From Gammaproteobacteria bacterium (GTDB lineage: Bacteria; Pseudomonadota; Gammaproteobacteria; Steroidobacterales; JABDKV01): a stretch of DNA of 7,097 nt. Of the stretch, positions 1 to 6,038 are shown in pieces. Every line of letters begins with the position of its first letter. The first letter of the stretch is position 1. The position numbers were made by a program, and so were the translations under genes. The notes below the pieces were generated by a model. The model was not told the DNA's origin. It searched no databases and saw only the letters and a list, made by a program, of their open reading frames with translations. Location: the NCBI GenBank assembly GCA_029862285.1, contig JAOTXR010000105.1, positions 1 to 7,097 on the forward strand. Direction: 5' to 3'.

Positions 1-2526
1 TATGATCTCGATCTGATGTTCGGCCACGCCATTTTCGAGCAACGTTGCACGCAGCATGCGTGGAATATCGCCTGACTCGCGCCCGCGCAGGCTATCGTCC
101 TGGCGACAAATGTAGTGATCGAAATGCCCGGCAGCATGCGTGGCGATTTGCCGGATGTCCTCGTCGCGGCGATCGCCCGGTGCCGCCAATACGACGATAC
201 GGCGCCCGTCGACTTCGAAGCGATCGACGAGATCGCACATCGCCTTCACTGCCGCCGGATTATGCGCGTAATCGAGTATCACCTTGTACGGGTGCTCGGT
301 GTAGATATTCATGCGCCCGGGTGCCTGGAAAAACGTCGTATCGAAAGTACGCAGCCCGTGGCGGATGTTTTCCAGGCTTACGCCCATCGAATAGGCCAGA
401 CCCGCCGCGAACATTGCGTTTTGCACGTTATGAATGGCGCGGCCCTCGACAGTGGCGGGAATCAGGTGGGTCCAGAGCAACGGTATGTGGCTCTCCGAAT
501 CGTAAATCGTAATCATGTGCCCGTTCATCCCTTCTTCGAGCACAACCGCACGGCCACCGGCACGTATGTGCTCTTTCACCAGTGCATGATGCGGGTTCAT
601 CGTGACATAGCAGAGCTGCTCGGCCTGGGAGTAATCGGCCATGCGCAGACACAGTTCGTCGTCGGCATTCAGCACGGCCGCATCGGTGGCGACCTCGATC
701 GGCACCCGTTTGAGTTCCGCCAGTTGCTCCAGCGTATCGATGCCTTTCAACCCCAGGTGATCTTCTGACACATTCAGACACGCCGCGACATTGCATTTGC
801 TGTAGCCCATACCGGCACGCAGCAAACCGCCACGCGCGGTTTCCATGACTGCGGCGTCGACACTGGGATCGCGTAACGCCATCGCAGCGGAGACCGGTCC
901 GGTCATGTCGCCTTCGACGGTGAGCTGGCCATCAACATAAAGCCCGTCTGTACTGGTAAGACCAACGGTGTAACCGTTTAACTTGAGAATATGCGCCAGC
1001 ATGCGCGAGGTAGTGGTCTTGCCATTGGTACCGGTAATCGCGGCAATAGGTATGCGGGTCGGCGTTTCCGCCGGGAACAACATGTCGATTACCGGGCCGG
1101 CGACGTCGCGTGGCGTGCCTTCACTGGGTGCCACATGCATGCGAAAACCCGGGCCGGCGTTGACTTCGCAGATGGCGCCCCCGGTTTCGTGATAAGACTG
1201 GCTAATGTCATCGGTGAGAAAATCGACACCGCCGATGTCCAGGCCGATACCCCGGATTGCCCGTTCGGCCATTTCACGATTGTCGGGATGGATCACATCG
1301 GTCACGTCGATAGCCGTGCCACCGGTAGACAGGTTGGCCGTAGTCCGCAGGTACACGATCTCGTCCTTTGCCGGCACAGTGGTCCGGTCATAGCCCTGCC
1401 TGGCCAACAGCCGCTCCGCCTGGTGATCCAGTTCCAGCCGTGTCAGCACTTTTTCGTGACCGACGCCACGACGTGGATCGAGATTTGTTTCGTTAACAAG
1501 GTGTTCGATTGTGTTTTTGCCGTCGCCGACTACGTGACCCGGCACGCGTTTGGCCGCGGCAACGAGGCTGCCATTGACCACCAGCAAACGATGATCGAAA
1601 CCGTTAATAAAACTCTCGACGATGACACTGCGATGATGTTCTTTCGCCTTGGTAAAAGCGACTTCTACCTGATCGGCATCGGTGAGATTGGTCGACACAC
1701 CACGACCGTGGTTTGCGCTGAGTGGCTTGATGACCACCGGATAGCCGATGCGCCGAGCCGCGCGCTTGGCGTCACTACTGCTGCGCACGATGCGCTGGAC
1801 GGGCACCGGCAGACCCAGGTCGTGCAGAATGCGGTTGGTTTCTTCTTTATCCGAGGCCAGATCGACTGCGATATTGCTGGTGCGCCCGGTTGTCGTCGCC
1901 CAGATCCGTTGCTGATAGCGGCCATGCCCGAACTGCACCAGGCTGTATTCGCCCAAACGAATCCACGGGATATCGCGTTCTTCGGCAGCATCGACCAGTG
2001 AAGCGGTACTGGGACCCAATGCCCGCCGCTGGGTATAACGGATAAAGCGATCGCGTTCGTCGGCGAAATTCCAGTCCGCGCCAGGCGCATCATCGGGACG
2101 CAGCTTTTCCGGTAGCAGGTGATGCAGCACGTCAAGGGCAAGCCGGCTGGCCTCACGACCGACCTCGGCGTCTTTGTACTGGAACACCATGGAATACTGG
2201 CCGGGCTCGCCGGTCGATCGGGTCTTGCCAAAAGTTACCGACGAACCGGCAGCGTTTTGCAATTCGATCGCGACGTGCTCCATGACGTGACCGAGCCAGG
2301 TGCCCTCGTCCTCTGTCAGCCGTCGCAAAAACCCGCCGGCCTCACCGTAAGAACAACCATGTTCCTGCAGTCCCGGCAGGTATTCGAGCAACCGGTCATT
2401 GAAATCGCTGCCAAGCCGGCCGGTTGGCCAGTCTTCGAGTACACCGAGATCGATGATGTGACGAATGACCGGGAAGTGGGCGTAAAAGTTTGGCCCTACA
2501 TAAACATTAGTCGAGAGAATTTTCAT
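1..2526 (-). CDS. cphA: Cyanophycin synthetase, C-terminus cut by window edge
   Basis: CphA makes cyanophycin: it adds Asp to the poly-Asp backbone and then Arg to each Asp side chain, with one ATP per bond, in the cytoplasm. The frame is open from ATG at 2526 to base 1 (842 residues). The start MKILSTNVYVGPNFYAHFPV is typical of the family. Three regions can be read. The N-terminal domain (about 1-160) carries HVMEH at 80-84, an HxxEH motif like that reported for the cryptic primer-generating hydrolase of some CphA1 enzymes. The ATP-grasp domain (about 200-480) contains VIKPLSANHGRGV at about 265-277. The Mur-ligase-like domain has the P-loop TGTNGKTTT at 498-506 and DYAHNPAAV at 753-761. 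Full proteins are usually about 870-900 residues, so a few dozen are missing. The start lies 14 bases after the cphB stop with no clear Shine-Dalgarno, which suggests translational coupling in a cphB-cphA operon. No frameshift or internal stop was seen. Confidence 0.96.
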   Translation of the reverse strand, partial: MKILSTNVYVGPNFYAHFPVIRHIIDLGVLEDWPTGRLGSDFNDRLLEYLPGLQEHGCSYGEAGGFLRRLTEDEGTWLGHVMEHVAIELQNAAGSSVTFGKTRSTGEPGQYSMVFQYKDAEVGREASRLALDVLHHLLPEKLRPDDAPGADWNFADERDRFIRYTQRRALGPSTASLVDAAEERDIPWIRLGEYSLVQFGHGRYQQRIWATTTGRTSNIAVDLASDKEETNRILHDLGLPVPVQRIVRSSSDAKRAARRIGYPVVIKPLSANHGRGVSTNLTDADQVEVAFTKAKEHHRSVIVESFINGFDHRLLVVNGSLVAAAKRVPGHVVGDGKNTIEHLVNETNLDPRRGVGHEKVLTRLELDHQAERLLARQGYDRTTVPAKDEIVYLRTTANLSTGGTAIDVTDVIHPDNREMAERAIRGIGLDIGGVDFLTDDISQSYHETGGAICEVNAGPGFRMHVAPSEGTPRDVAGPVIDMLFPAETPTRIPIAAITGTNGKTTTSRMLAHILKLNGYTVGLTSTDGLYVDGQLTVEGDMTGPVSAAMALRDPSVDAAVMETARGGLLRAGMGYSKCNVAACLNVSEDHLGLKGIDTLEQLAELKRVPIEVATDAAVLNADDELCLRMADYSQAEQLCYVTMNPHHALVKEHIRAGGRAVVLEEGMNGHMITIYDSESHIPLLWTHLIPATVEGRAIHNVQNAMFAAGLAYSMGVSLENIRHGLRTFDTTFFQAPGRMNIYTEHPYKVILDYAHNPAAVKAMCDLVDRFEVDGRRIVVLAAPGDRRDEDIRQIATHAAGHFDHYICRQDDSLRGRESGDIPRMLRATLLENGVAEHQIEII

Positions 2527-2540
2527 ATCGAGGCCAGGGT

Positions 2541-3359
2541 TCAGGGCATGGCGGTCCGGGTGGTAATGTCGAAAGTACCACCCTGCACGAGTATGTGGAG
2601 ATGCACGCCGATCAAGCTGACCGGCTCGCCGCGCAACGCGCTATCCATCGAGGAATGTTCCAGGTCTGACGGGTCGACGATAGTTATCCCACCGGAACCG
2701 ACGACATCGAGACTATCGCCGGGCCGTATGAAAGCGGCAGTGTCTTCGTCGAGCCCGATACCCACCGCGAAAGGGTTATACGCCAGTGCCGTCAGCAACC
2801 GACCGAGCCGGTCGCGCTGGCGAAAATGCTGATCGATAATGAAATTGTTGGTGAGTCCCAGACCCGGTGCCAGGGTTACCTTGTCGGGACTGGGAGTGCT
2901 GCCCTCCGCGCCACCGGCAATCATATGCTCGGACATGAACGCCGCACCGGCCGATGTACCGGCAATGTGCGCACCGGCAGCGCTACGCCGGCGGATGAGT
3001 TGCGCCACACGGGTGCCACCCAATGTCGTGGACAGACGCAACTGGTTGCCGCCGGTCATGAAAATTCCTGTGGCCCGTTCGAGATACTCGGTGTACCTGT
3101 CATCCTCGCAATCCGCACGCGTGGTGATTGGCAACACCATGGCATGCTTCACGCCAAGATCGCGAAATAATTTCTCGTAATTACGCCCCGTGTCCTCCAG
3201 CTCCGAGGCTGTTGGAATTATTGCGATACGTGCCGGTTCGGCACCGCCGCAAATCTCGACAAAGCGATGCAAAATCTCCGGATTACGCAATTTCTCTTCA
3301 GCACCACCGATGGGTACCAGGAATCCACGACCGGGATTGTCGGATCGGGAAGGAGCCAC
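2541..3359 (-). CDS. cphB: Cyanophycinase (peptidase family S51)
   Basis: An exo-acting serine peptidase that releases beta-Asp-Arg dipeptides from cyanophycin; cytoplasmic, 272 residues, normal length for the family. Visible features: FLVPIGGAEEK near the N-terminus, MTGGNQLRL at about 101-109, the nucleophile elbow GTSAGAA with Ser136, and DQHF with His178. The Ser-to-His spacing of 42 residues equals that of the characterised Synechocystis enzyme (Ser132/His174). The following basic stretch (R180, R182, R184) fits recognition of the polymer. The start is GTG at 3359. An in-frame TGA directly precedes it (3360-3362) and the next plausible start is too far in, so GTG is the only reasonable choice; the ribosome site is weak (GAGAAA region). 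It is the first gene of the operon with cphA. Just upstream, ATG-CGT-GAG-AAA-TGA forms a tiny in-frame four-codon ORF ending at the cphB start. Confidence 0.95.
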   Translation of the reverse strand: MAPSRSDNPGRGFLVPIGGAEEKLRNPEILHRFVEICGGAEPARIAIIPTASELEDTGRNYEKLFRDLGVKHAMVLPITTRADCEDDRYTEYLERATGIFMTGGNQLRLSTTLGGTRVAQLIRRRSAAGAHIAGTSAGAAFMSEHMIAGGAEGSTPSPDKVTLAPGLGLTNNFIIDQHFRQRDRLGRLLTALAYNPFAVGIGLDEDTAAFIRPGDSLDVVGSGGITIVDPSDLEHSSMDSALRGEPVSLIGVHLHILVQGGTFDITTRTAMP

Positions 3360-3587
3360 TCATTTCTCACGCATGGAAAAGGACCGATACCTTCCGGGAT
3401 GCTGCGCTGCCGGTCAAGGGGGCCGGGCTACCGATTAGCCTGCAATAGCTGCTTCTACTTGTTATAGATCGTGTTTTGCCAAACTAACCCGCGATTCTTG
3501 ACCAAGACCGAGACCCGGAAATGCCTGCAATTGAGAATAATTAAATCATCCAATAGCCAAATGACTCAAGGCCCGAAAAAGAATAGA
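3360..3587. other. Divergent intergenic region cphB / toxin module
   Basis: About 230 bases separate the minus-strand cphBA operon from the plus-strand nucleotidyltransferase gene, so it should hold the cphBA promoter. A TATAAC -10-like hexamer is readable on the minus strand at 3461-3466, and TTGGCA at 3477-3482 resembles a -35. They are only 10 bases apart, so they do not make a standard sigma70 pair, and I do not call a promoter. A small inverted repeat, TCTTG-AC-CAAGA, lies around 3496-3507. No Arg- or nitrogen-responsive operator was recognised, and no credible gene is present. Confidence 0.5.
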
Positions 3588-3591
3588 TTGT

Positions 3592-3611
3592 CAGTATATA
3601 CCAGTATATAC
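3592..3611 (+). promoter_or_regulatory. Tandem palindromic operator candidate
   Basis: The 10-mer CAGTATATAC occurs twice back to back (3592-3601 and 3602-3611). Each contains the perfect 8-bp palindrome GTATATAC (3594-3601 and 3604-3611), with centres exactly 10 bp apart, about one helical turn. This places both sites on the same DNA face, as expected for cooperative binding of ribbon-helix-helix dimers. The pair lies 7 bases before the ATG of a putative toxin-antitoxin module whose second gene encodes an RHH-like protein, so autoregulation is the natural inference. Binding is not shown by sequence alone. Confidence 0.6.
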
Positions 3612-3612
3612 T
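3607..3612 (+). promoter_or_regulatory. -10-like element, probably leaderless start
   Basis: TATACT lies inside the second operator copy and ends 6 bases before the ATG at 3619. A transcript from it would begin at or next to that ATG. No Shine-Dalgarno is present between the operator and the start codon, which agrees with a leaderless mRNA. An alternative pairing is TTGTCA at 3588-3593 with TAAAAT at 3612-3617 (18-bp spacer), but its start point would fall inside the coding region. Either way the promoter and the palindromic repeat overlap, so a bound repressor would block RNA polymerase. Confidence 0.4.
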
Positions 3613-3618
3613 AAAATC

Positions 3619-4083
3619 ATGACAGGCCTGGAACGGATATGCACTGCACTTGCCGACGCCGGCGTTCGCTATGCCGTGGTGGGTGGCCATGCCGTGGCAT
3701 TGCATGGTGCGGTCCGCGGGACGGTCGATATCGACGTCGCGCTCGCCTGGAACAGGAAAACTCTGGTCGCCGCCGAGAATGCGCTAACCAACCTGGGACT
3801 GGTATCACGCCTGCCCGTCAGCGCCGGTGAAATCTACGATTTCCGCCAGGAGTTCATAGAGAACCGCAACCTGCTGGCCTGGAATTTCTATGACCCGAAC
3901 GACCTCTCCCTGCAAGTGGACATAGTCATCAACTACGATCTGAAAGGAAAAAGAACAAAACGCATCCAAATGGGGAGCGGCAGCATCACTGTCTTGTCAC
4001 TGAAAGACCTTATCGACATGAAACGACAAAGCGGCAGACCACAGGACGTGGAAGATGTTGCCGCGCTTGAAAAACTGAGATGA
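3619..4083 (+). CDS. Minimal nucleotidyltransferase, AbiEii/MNT-type toxin candidate
   Basis: A 154-residue protein of the DNA polymerase beta-like nucleotidyltransferase superfamily. The N-terminal core reads YAVVGGHAVALHG at 18-30, then R33, T35 and the metal-binding pair D37-I-D39. A third carboxylate is likely D101 in LQVDIVINY. The C-terminus has the pattern LKDLIDMKRQSGRPQDVEDVAALEKL (128-153, quoted in parts: LKDLIDMK, SGRPQDVEDV), which is usual in AbiEii-like and minimal nucleotidyltransferases of toxin-antitoxin systems. All catalytic residues appear present. Such toxins transfer nucleotides to RNA (for example tRNA 3' ends in the MenT group) or to proteins; the substrate here cannot be told. 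The ATG start puts the GG motif at the usual distance from the N-terminus. It overlaps the next gene by ATGA, so the pair is translationally coupled. It could instead be a housekeeping-type NTase of unknown role, but the partner gene argues for a toxin. Confidence 0.8.
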   Translation: MTGLERICTALADAGVRYAVVGGHAVALHGAVRGTVDIDVALAWNRKTLVAAENALTNLGLVSRLPVSAGEIYDFRQEFIENRNLLAWNFYDPNDLSLQVDIVINYDLKGKRTKRIQMGSGSITVLSLKDLIDMKRQSGRPQDVEDVAALEKLR

Positions 4084-4331
4084 AATCCGTACAAAAATTT
4101 TCCGACGAGTACTTGGCGCGTTGCGCCGAAATGTCACCGGAAGAGATCGTCCGCTTTCTCGACGATTTCCGGCGTATTCATGGCAGCCGCCGGGCCCCTT
4201 CCCGGCTGATCAGCATGAAAGTGCCGGAAGACCTGCTCGCCGCCTTCAAAGCCAAAGCAAAACTCGCAGGCACACCCTACCAGACACAAATCAAGAAACT
4301 GATGACCGCGTGGTTAAGGGATTGGGAATAA
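4080..4331 (+). CDS. Ribbon-helix-helix (BrnA/CopG-like) antitoxin candidate
   Basis: An 83-residue basic protein in two parts. Residues about 8-34 (SDEYLARC to DDFRRIHG) form a probable helical, acidic/amphipathic segment that could contact the toxin. Residues 42-83 fit a ribbon-helix-helix fold: strand RLISMKVP (42-49), helix EDLLAAFKAKAKLAG (50-64), turn at T65-P66, helix YQTQIKKLMTAWL (67-79). The 'VPEDLL.AFK..A...G.PYQTQI' pattern resembles BrnA and CopG-type antitoxins. The start overlaps the stop of the upstream gene (ATGA at 4080-4083). The usual antitoxin role would be to neutralise the nucleotidyltransferase and, through the RHH part, bind the GTATATAC repeats before the operon. The domain arrangement (RHH at the C-terminus) and the gene order (toxin first) are inverted relative to many type II pairs. 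No terminator with a clear U-tract follows. Confidence 0.75.
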   Translation: MKSVQKFSDEYLARCAEMSPEEIVRFLDDFRRIHGSRRAPSRLISMKVPEDLLAAFKAKAKLAGTPYQTQIKKLMTAWLRDWE

Positions 4332-4535
4332 AAAAGCTCATTTTTCAGTTTCAAGGGATTCCCTTTGACTCAGGAAACAGGTCGACTTGGCTCCTGCAGT
4401 TTCACCAGATCGGAATCGGGGACAGTGAAATCGCTGGAATAGGAGAATAATGAGGGGAAGCTGGGCAGACTGAGGAAAACTTAAGAAATCTGTTTCTTTA
4501 TAAAGAACTGATCAAGGCAAAAACGGACGTATGAA
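4332..4535. other. Intergenic DNA with no recognised gene
   Basis: About 200 bases with no convincing ORF. A short inverted repeat AAGGGA-T-TCCCTT lies at about 4353-4365. A GGGAAGCTGGGCAGACT stretch at 4455-4471 resembles the right arm of the repeat family found further on. The motif CGGAATCGGGGACAG near 4414 resembles mobile-repeat debris, but I cannot assign it. Nothing resembling an intrinsic terminator for the upstream module was found. Confidence 0.4.
4455..4471. repeat. Possible degenerate fragment of the 99-bp repeat family
   Basis: GGGAAGCTGGGCAGACT matches the right arm GGGAAATGGGCAGACT of the full element at 4942-5040, apart from a one-base insertion and a substitution. No matching left arm is visible about 100 bases upstream, so this would be only a remnant. 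The match is short enough to be chance. Confidence 0.25.
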
Positions 4536-4832
4536 TTATTTGCAGCTAAAATCGCCTTTTCGGGTTCCGTCAGGCCAATAACCGTCAGCGACTTTCACAT
4601 CCAGGGATAAACCACTGCCGCACCGAGGTATACATCCGCACACAGCAGGTGGCAGGTCTGTATCCGCCGAGTCTTGGTAGACCGGATGACAAGCATAATC
4701 GGATGATGGCCCGCATGATACCGCACTGCCCTGATCACTCTCTGGTTTATTGATTTCATTTACCTGTTGATCCGCAGGATCAGGCGAGCAACCCGAAGCT
4801 GACAACTTAATTGAAAACGAAACCGAGCACAA
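4536..4832 (-). pseudogene. Decayed Cys-rich lipoprotein gene
   Basis: The minus frame from TTG at 4832 to TAA at 4536 encodes 98 residues that read like a mature lipoprotein. A lipobox-like LSASGC is followed by a Pro/Asp/Gln-rich linker and a Cys-rich domain with VSCGPSSDYACHP, PPAVCGCIPRCGS and a final DGTRKGDFSCK. The expected signal peptide is not in this frame. A hydrophobic run, RAIVLGFVF, just upstream lies in a different frame and ends in TAA. No ATG precedes either segment, and an in-frame TAG lies just upstream of the TTG. The simplest reading is a frameshift within the signal-peptide coding region that broke a former periplasmic or outer-membrane lipoprotein gene. The alternatives are a live gene from TTG with an odd N-terminus, or chance. 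No function is recognised. Confidence 0.4.
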
Positions 4833-4941
4833 TTGCTCTCGCTTGGACTATCGCCGAGATAATCCGGCACTGATCGTCCGGTTATGGCCGATTGCGGAAG
4901 CTGGGTGTCGCGGCTGGAAGCCGTTGCCTACGTGCAAAAGA

Positions 4942-5040
4942 GGTCAAGTCTGCCCATTTCTCATTTTTGATCAGGCAGCTGATTACCGTTTTTGTATCCG
5001 CTATACGGAAACGGAAAATGGGAAATGGGCAGACTTGGCC
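4942..5040. repeat. 99-bp element with 26-bp terminal inverted repeats (copy 1)
   Basis: The left arm (4942-4967) begins GGTCAAGTCTGCCCATTTC. The right arm (5015-5040), read on the other strand, begins GGCCAAGTCTGCCCATTTC. The arms agree at 24 of 26 positions. Inside are nested stems: CCGTTT (4986-4991) with AAACGG (5009-5014), GTAT (4994-4997) with ATAC (5003-5006), and ATCAG with CTGAT near 4970-4983. The whole unit can fold into a long hairpin. It is probably a MITE-like or REP/BIME-like non-autonomous repeat, with no transposase in view. It begins 14 bases past the kinase stop codon, so its hairpin may end or protect that transcript. Confidence 0.85.
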
Positions 5041-5053
5041 CCTTGGGTTTTTC

Positions 5054-5755
5054 TCAGTGTGGCTCATCATCCCAAAGACGGATACCGCCGAGGATTCCCG
5101 CGATATTGTCGACAGGCTGCACACGCTCAGGCATTTCTGTTTTTAGTTTATCCGCGTTACCACCGCCTAGATAAAGTACGCGCGGATTCCAGATCGGCAG
5201 TATTTGCTCTACGGCTTCAAGCACACGCCGACTCCACTTCTTGTTACCGACTTTGCGGCGCGCCGCATTCCCCAACTGTTCTTCATAGGTATCACCCTTG
5301 CGCCATGGGTGGTGACCCAGCTCCAGATTGGGCGTCAGGTGGCCGTTACTGAAAATAGCCGCGCCCATACCGGTGCCCAACGTGATCATCATCTCCACAC
5401 CGGTTCCCTCGATCGCGCCATAACCCTGCATATCGGCATCGTTGACAGCGCGACACGGTTTGCCGGTCATCTCGGAAATCCGGGCCGCCAGCGGCACGTC
5501 GTTCCAGTCGCCGTCCAGATTCGGCGCGGTTTGCGTCACCCCGAATTGCACCACGCCGGGGAAGCCTACTGAGACACGATCAAACGACGGCTGCTGCAAT
5601 ACCAGTTGCCCGATGACGTCAAACACGGCCCGTGGCACGGCCTTGTCCGGCGTCTCAATCCGGACCCGATCGTTTAGCGGGTTTGCCTGCGAATCGAGGA
5701 CCATGCCTTTTACACCTGAGCCGCCGATATCAATGCTAAGCGTGGCTGAATTCAC
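5054..5755 (-). CDS. ppgK: ROK-family kinase, polyphosphate glucokinase type
   Basis: A cytoplasmic sugar kinase of 233 residues, matching polyphosphate--glucose phosphotransferases (about 250), which phosphorylate glucose to glucose-6-phosphate using polyphosphate and often ATP. Visible motifs: phosphate-binding DIGGSGVKG (9-17), GFPGVV (64-69), NDAD (105-108, D106 the likely catalytic base), the second phosphate loop TLGTGMG (125-131), ELGHH (145-149, sugar contact) and LGGGN (196-200). The CxCGxxGC zinc motif of ordinary ROK proteins is absent, as in PPGK. I chose GTG at 5755 because GGAG lies six bases upstream and the protein then starts MNSATLSIDIGG. An upstream ATG at 5788 would add 11 residues encoded by the neighbouring repeat, which is unlikely. 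The gene stands alone between two copies of one repeat element. Substrate and phosphoryl donor are inferred from the family. Confidence 0.85.
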   Translation of the reverse strand: MNSATLSIDIGGSGVKGMVLDSQANPLNDRVRIETPDKAVPRAVFDVIGQLVLQQPSFDRVSVGFPGVVQFGVTQTAPNLDGDWNDVPLAARISEMTGKPCRAVNDADMQGYGAIEGTGVEMMITLGTGMGAAIFSNGHLTPNLELGHHPWRKGDTYEEQLGNAARRKVGNKKWSRRVLEAVEQILPIWNPRVLYLGGGNADKLKTEMPERVQPVDNIAGILGGIRLWDDEPH

Positions 5756-5772
5756 GTCGTTCTCCAGATAGC

Positions 5773-5848
5773 GGTCAAGTCTGCCCATTTCTCATTTTTG
5801 ATCATGCCGCTGATTACCTTGTTGTATCCGCTGTACGGAAAATGGGTG
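5773..5848. repeat. Second copy of the inverted-repeat element, right arm lost
   Basis: Bases 5773-5804 match 4942-4973 of copy 1 almost exactly, starting GGTCAAGTCTGCCCATTTC. The similarity continues through GCTGATTACC, TTGTATCCGCT and TACGG to AAAATGGG, with a few substitutions and small deletions. After about 5848 the right terminal arm (AAATGGGCAGACTT in copy 1) is replaced by unrelated sequence. It lies in the same orientation as copy 1, with left ends 831 bases apart. It sits just upstream of the ppgK start, so the promoter of that gene must lie in or beyond it. Confidence 0.85.
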
Positions 5849-5861
5849 GTCGGTGACAAAA

Positions 5862-5935
5862 AAGTCTTGAATAACGATGTCAGGATATCAAAGACTTGGG
5901 GCGCTTGAGCAACTTCAGATCGCCCCAATAGTCTT
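5862..5935 (-). promoter_or_regulatory. Two mutually exclusive stem-loops, attenuator-like
   Basis: Stem A pairs AAGACT-TGGGGCG (5891-5903) with CGCCCCA-AT-AGTCTT (5921-5935): 13 base pairs with a two-base bulge and a 17-base loop. Stem B pairs the overlapping segment 5886-5897 with AAGTCTTGAATA (5862-5873), 10 of 12 positions. On the minus strand, stem B is followed by a run of six T (5858-5863). Read towards ppgK, stem A forms first and excludes stem B, which has the form of a weak intrinsic terminator. This is the layout of a transcription attenuator, but no ligand domain or leader peptide is recognised. It could equally be repeat debris. Confidence 0.35.
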
Positions 5936-6013
5936 GAATTTCGACCATACTCGCGGCTTCTGTTAATACTCACAGGGCCAAAGTTTTGAATCAACCGCTT
6001 GTGATCGCTTCAG

Positions 6014-6027
6014 GTTACCGCGGTAAC
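6014..6027. repeat. Perfect 14-bp palindrome GTTACCGCGGTAAC
   Basis: A fully symmetric 14-mer with no mismatch in otherwise gene-free DNA. Its size suits an operator for a dimeric regulator of the LacI, TetR or GntR kind, or a recombinase or inverted-repeat core. No adjacent regulator gene is in the window, and it lies some 260 bases from the nearest start codon, so its role is unknown. Confidence 0.45.
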
Positions 6028-6038
6028 GCGTTTCTGAC

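Noticed and set aside
1665..2231. Minus-strand ORF of 188 aa inside cphA
   Set aside because: Out of frame with the continuous 842-codon cphA reading frame; low-complexity Ser/Pro/Arg composition typical of a shadow.
115..2832. Long plus-strand ORFs at 115-768, 991-2001 and 2119-2832 (217, 336 and 237 aa)
   Set aside because: They lie antisense to cphA and cphB, one of them in exact codon register. Their proteins show no family motifs and they follow from the GC-rich codon use of the real genes.
4843..5352. 169-aa plus ORF and nested ORFs over the repeat and ppgK 3' end
   Set aside because: Antisense to ppgK and spanning the inverted repeat; no motifs.
5756..5788. N-terminal extension of the kinase to ATG at 5788
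   Set aside because: The extra 11 residues come from the end of the repeat element. GTG at 5755 has a GGAG at ideal spacing and gives a standard ROK N-terminus.
5752..5994. 80-aa minus ORF through the truncated repeat
   Set aside because: Its C-terminal part is just translated repeat (KNEKWADLT, also seen in frame over copy 1), and the rest has no resemblance to a protein family.
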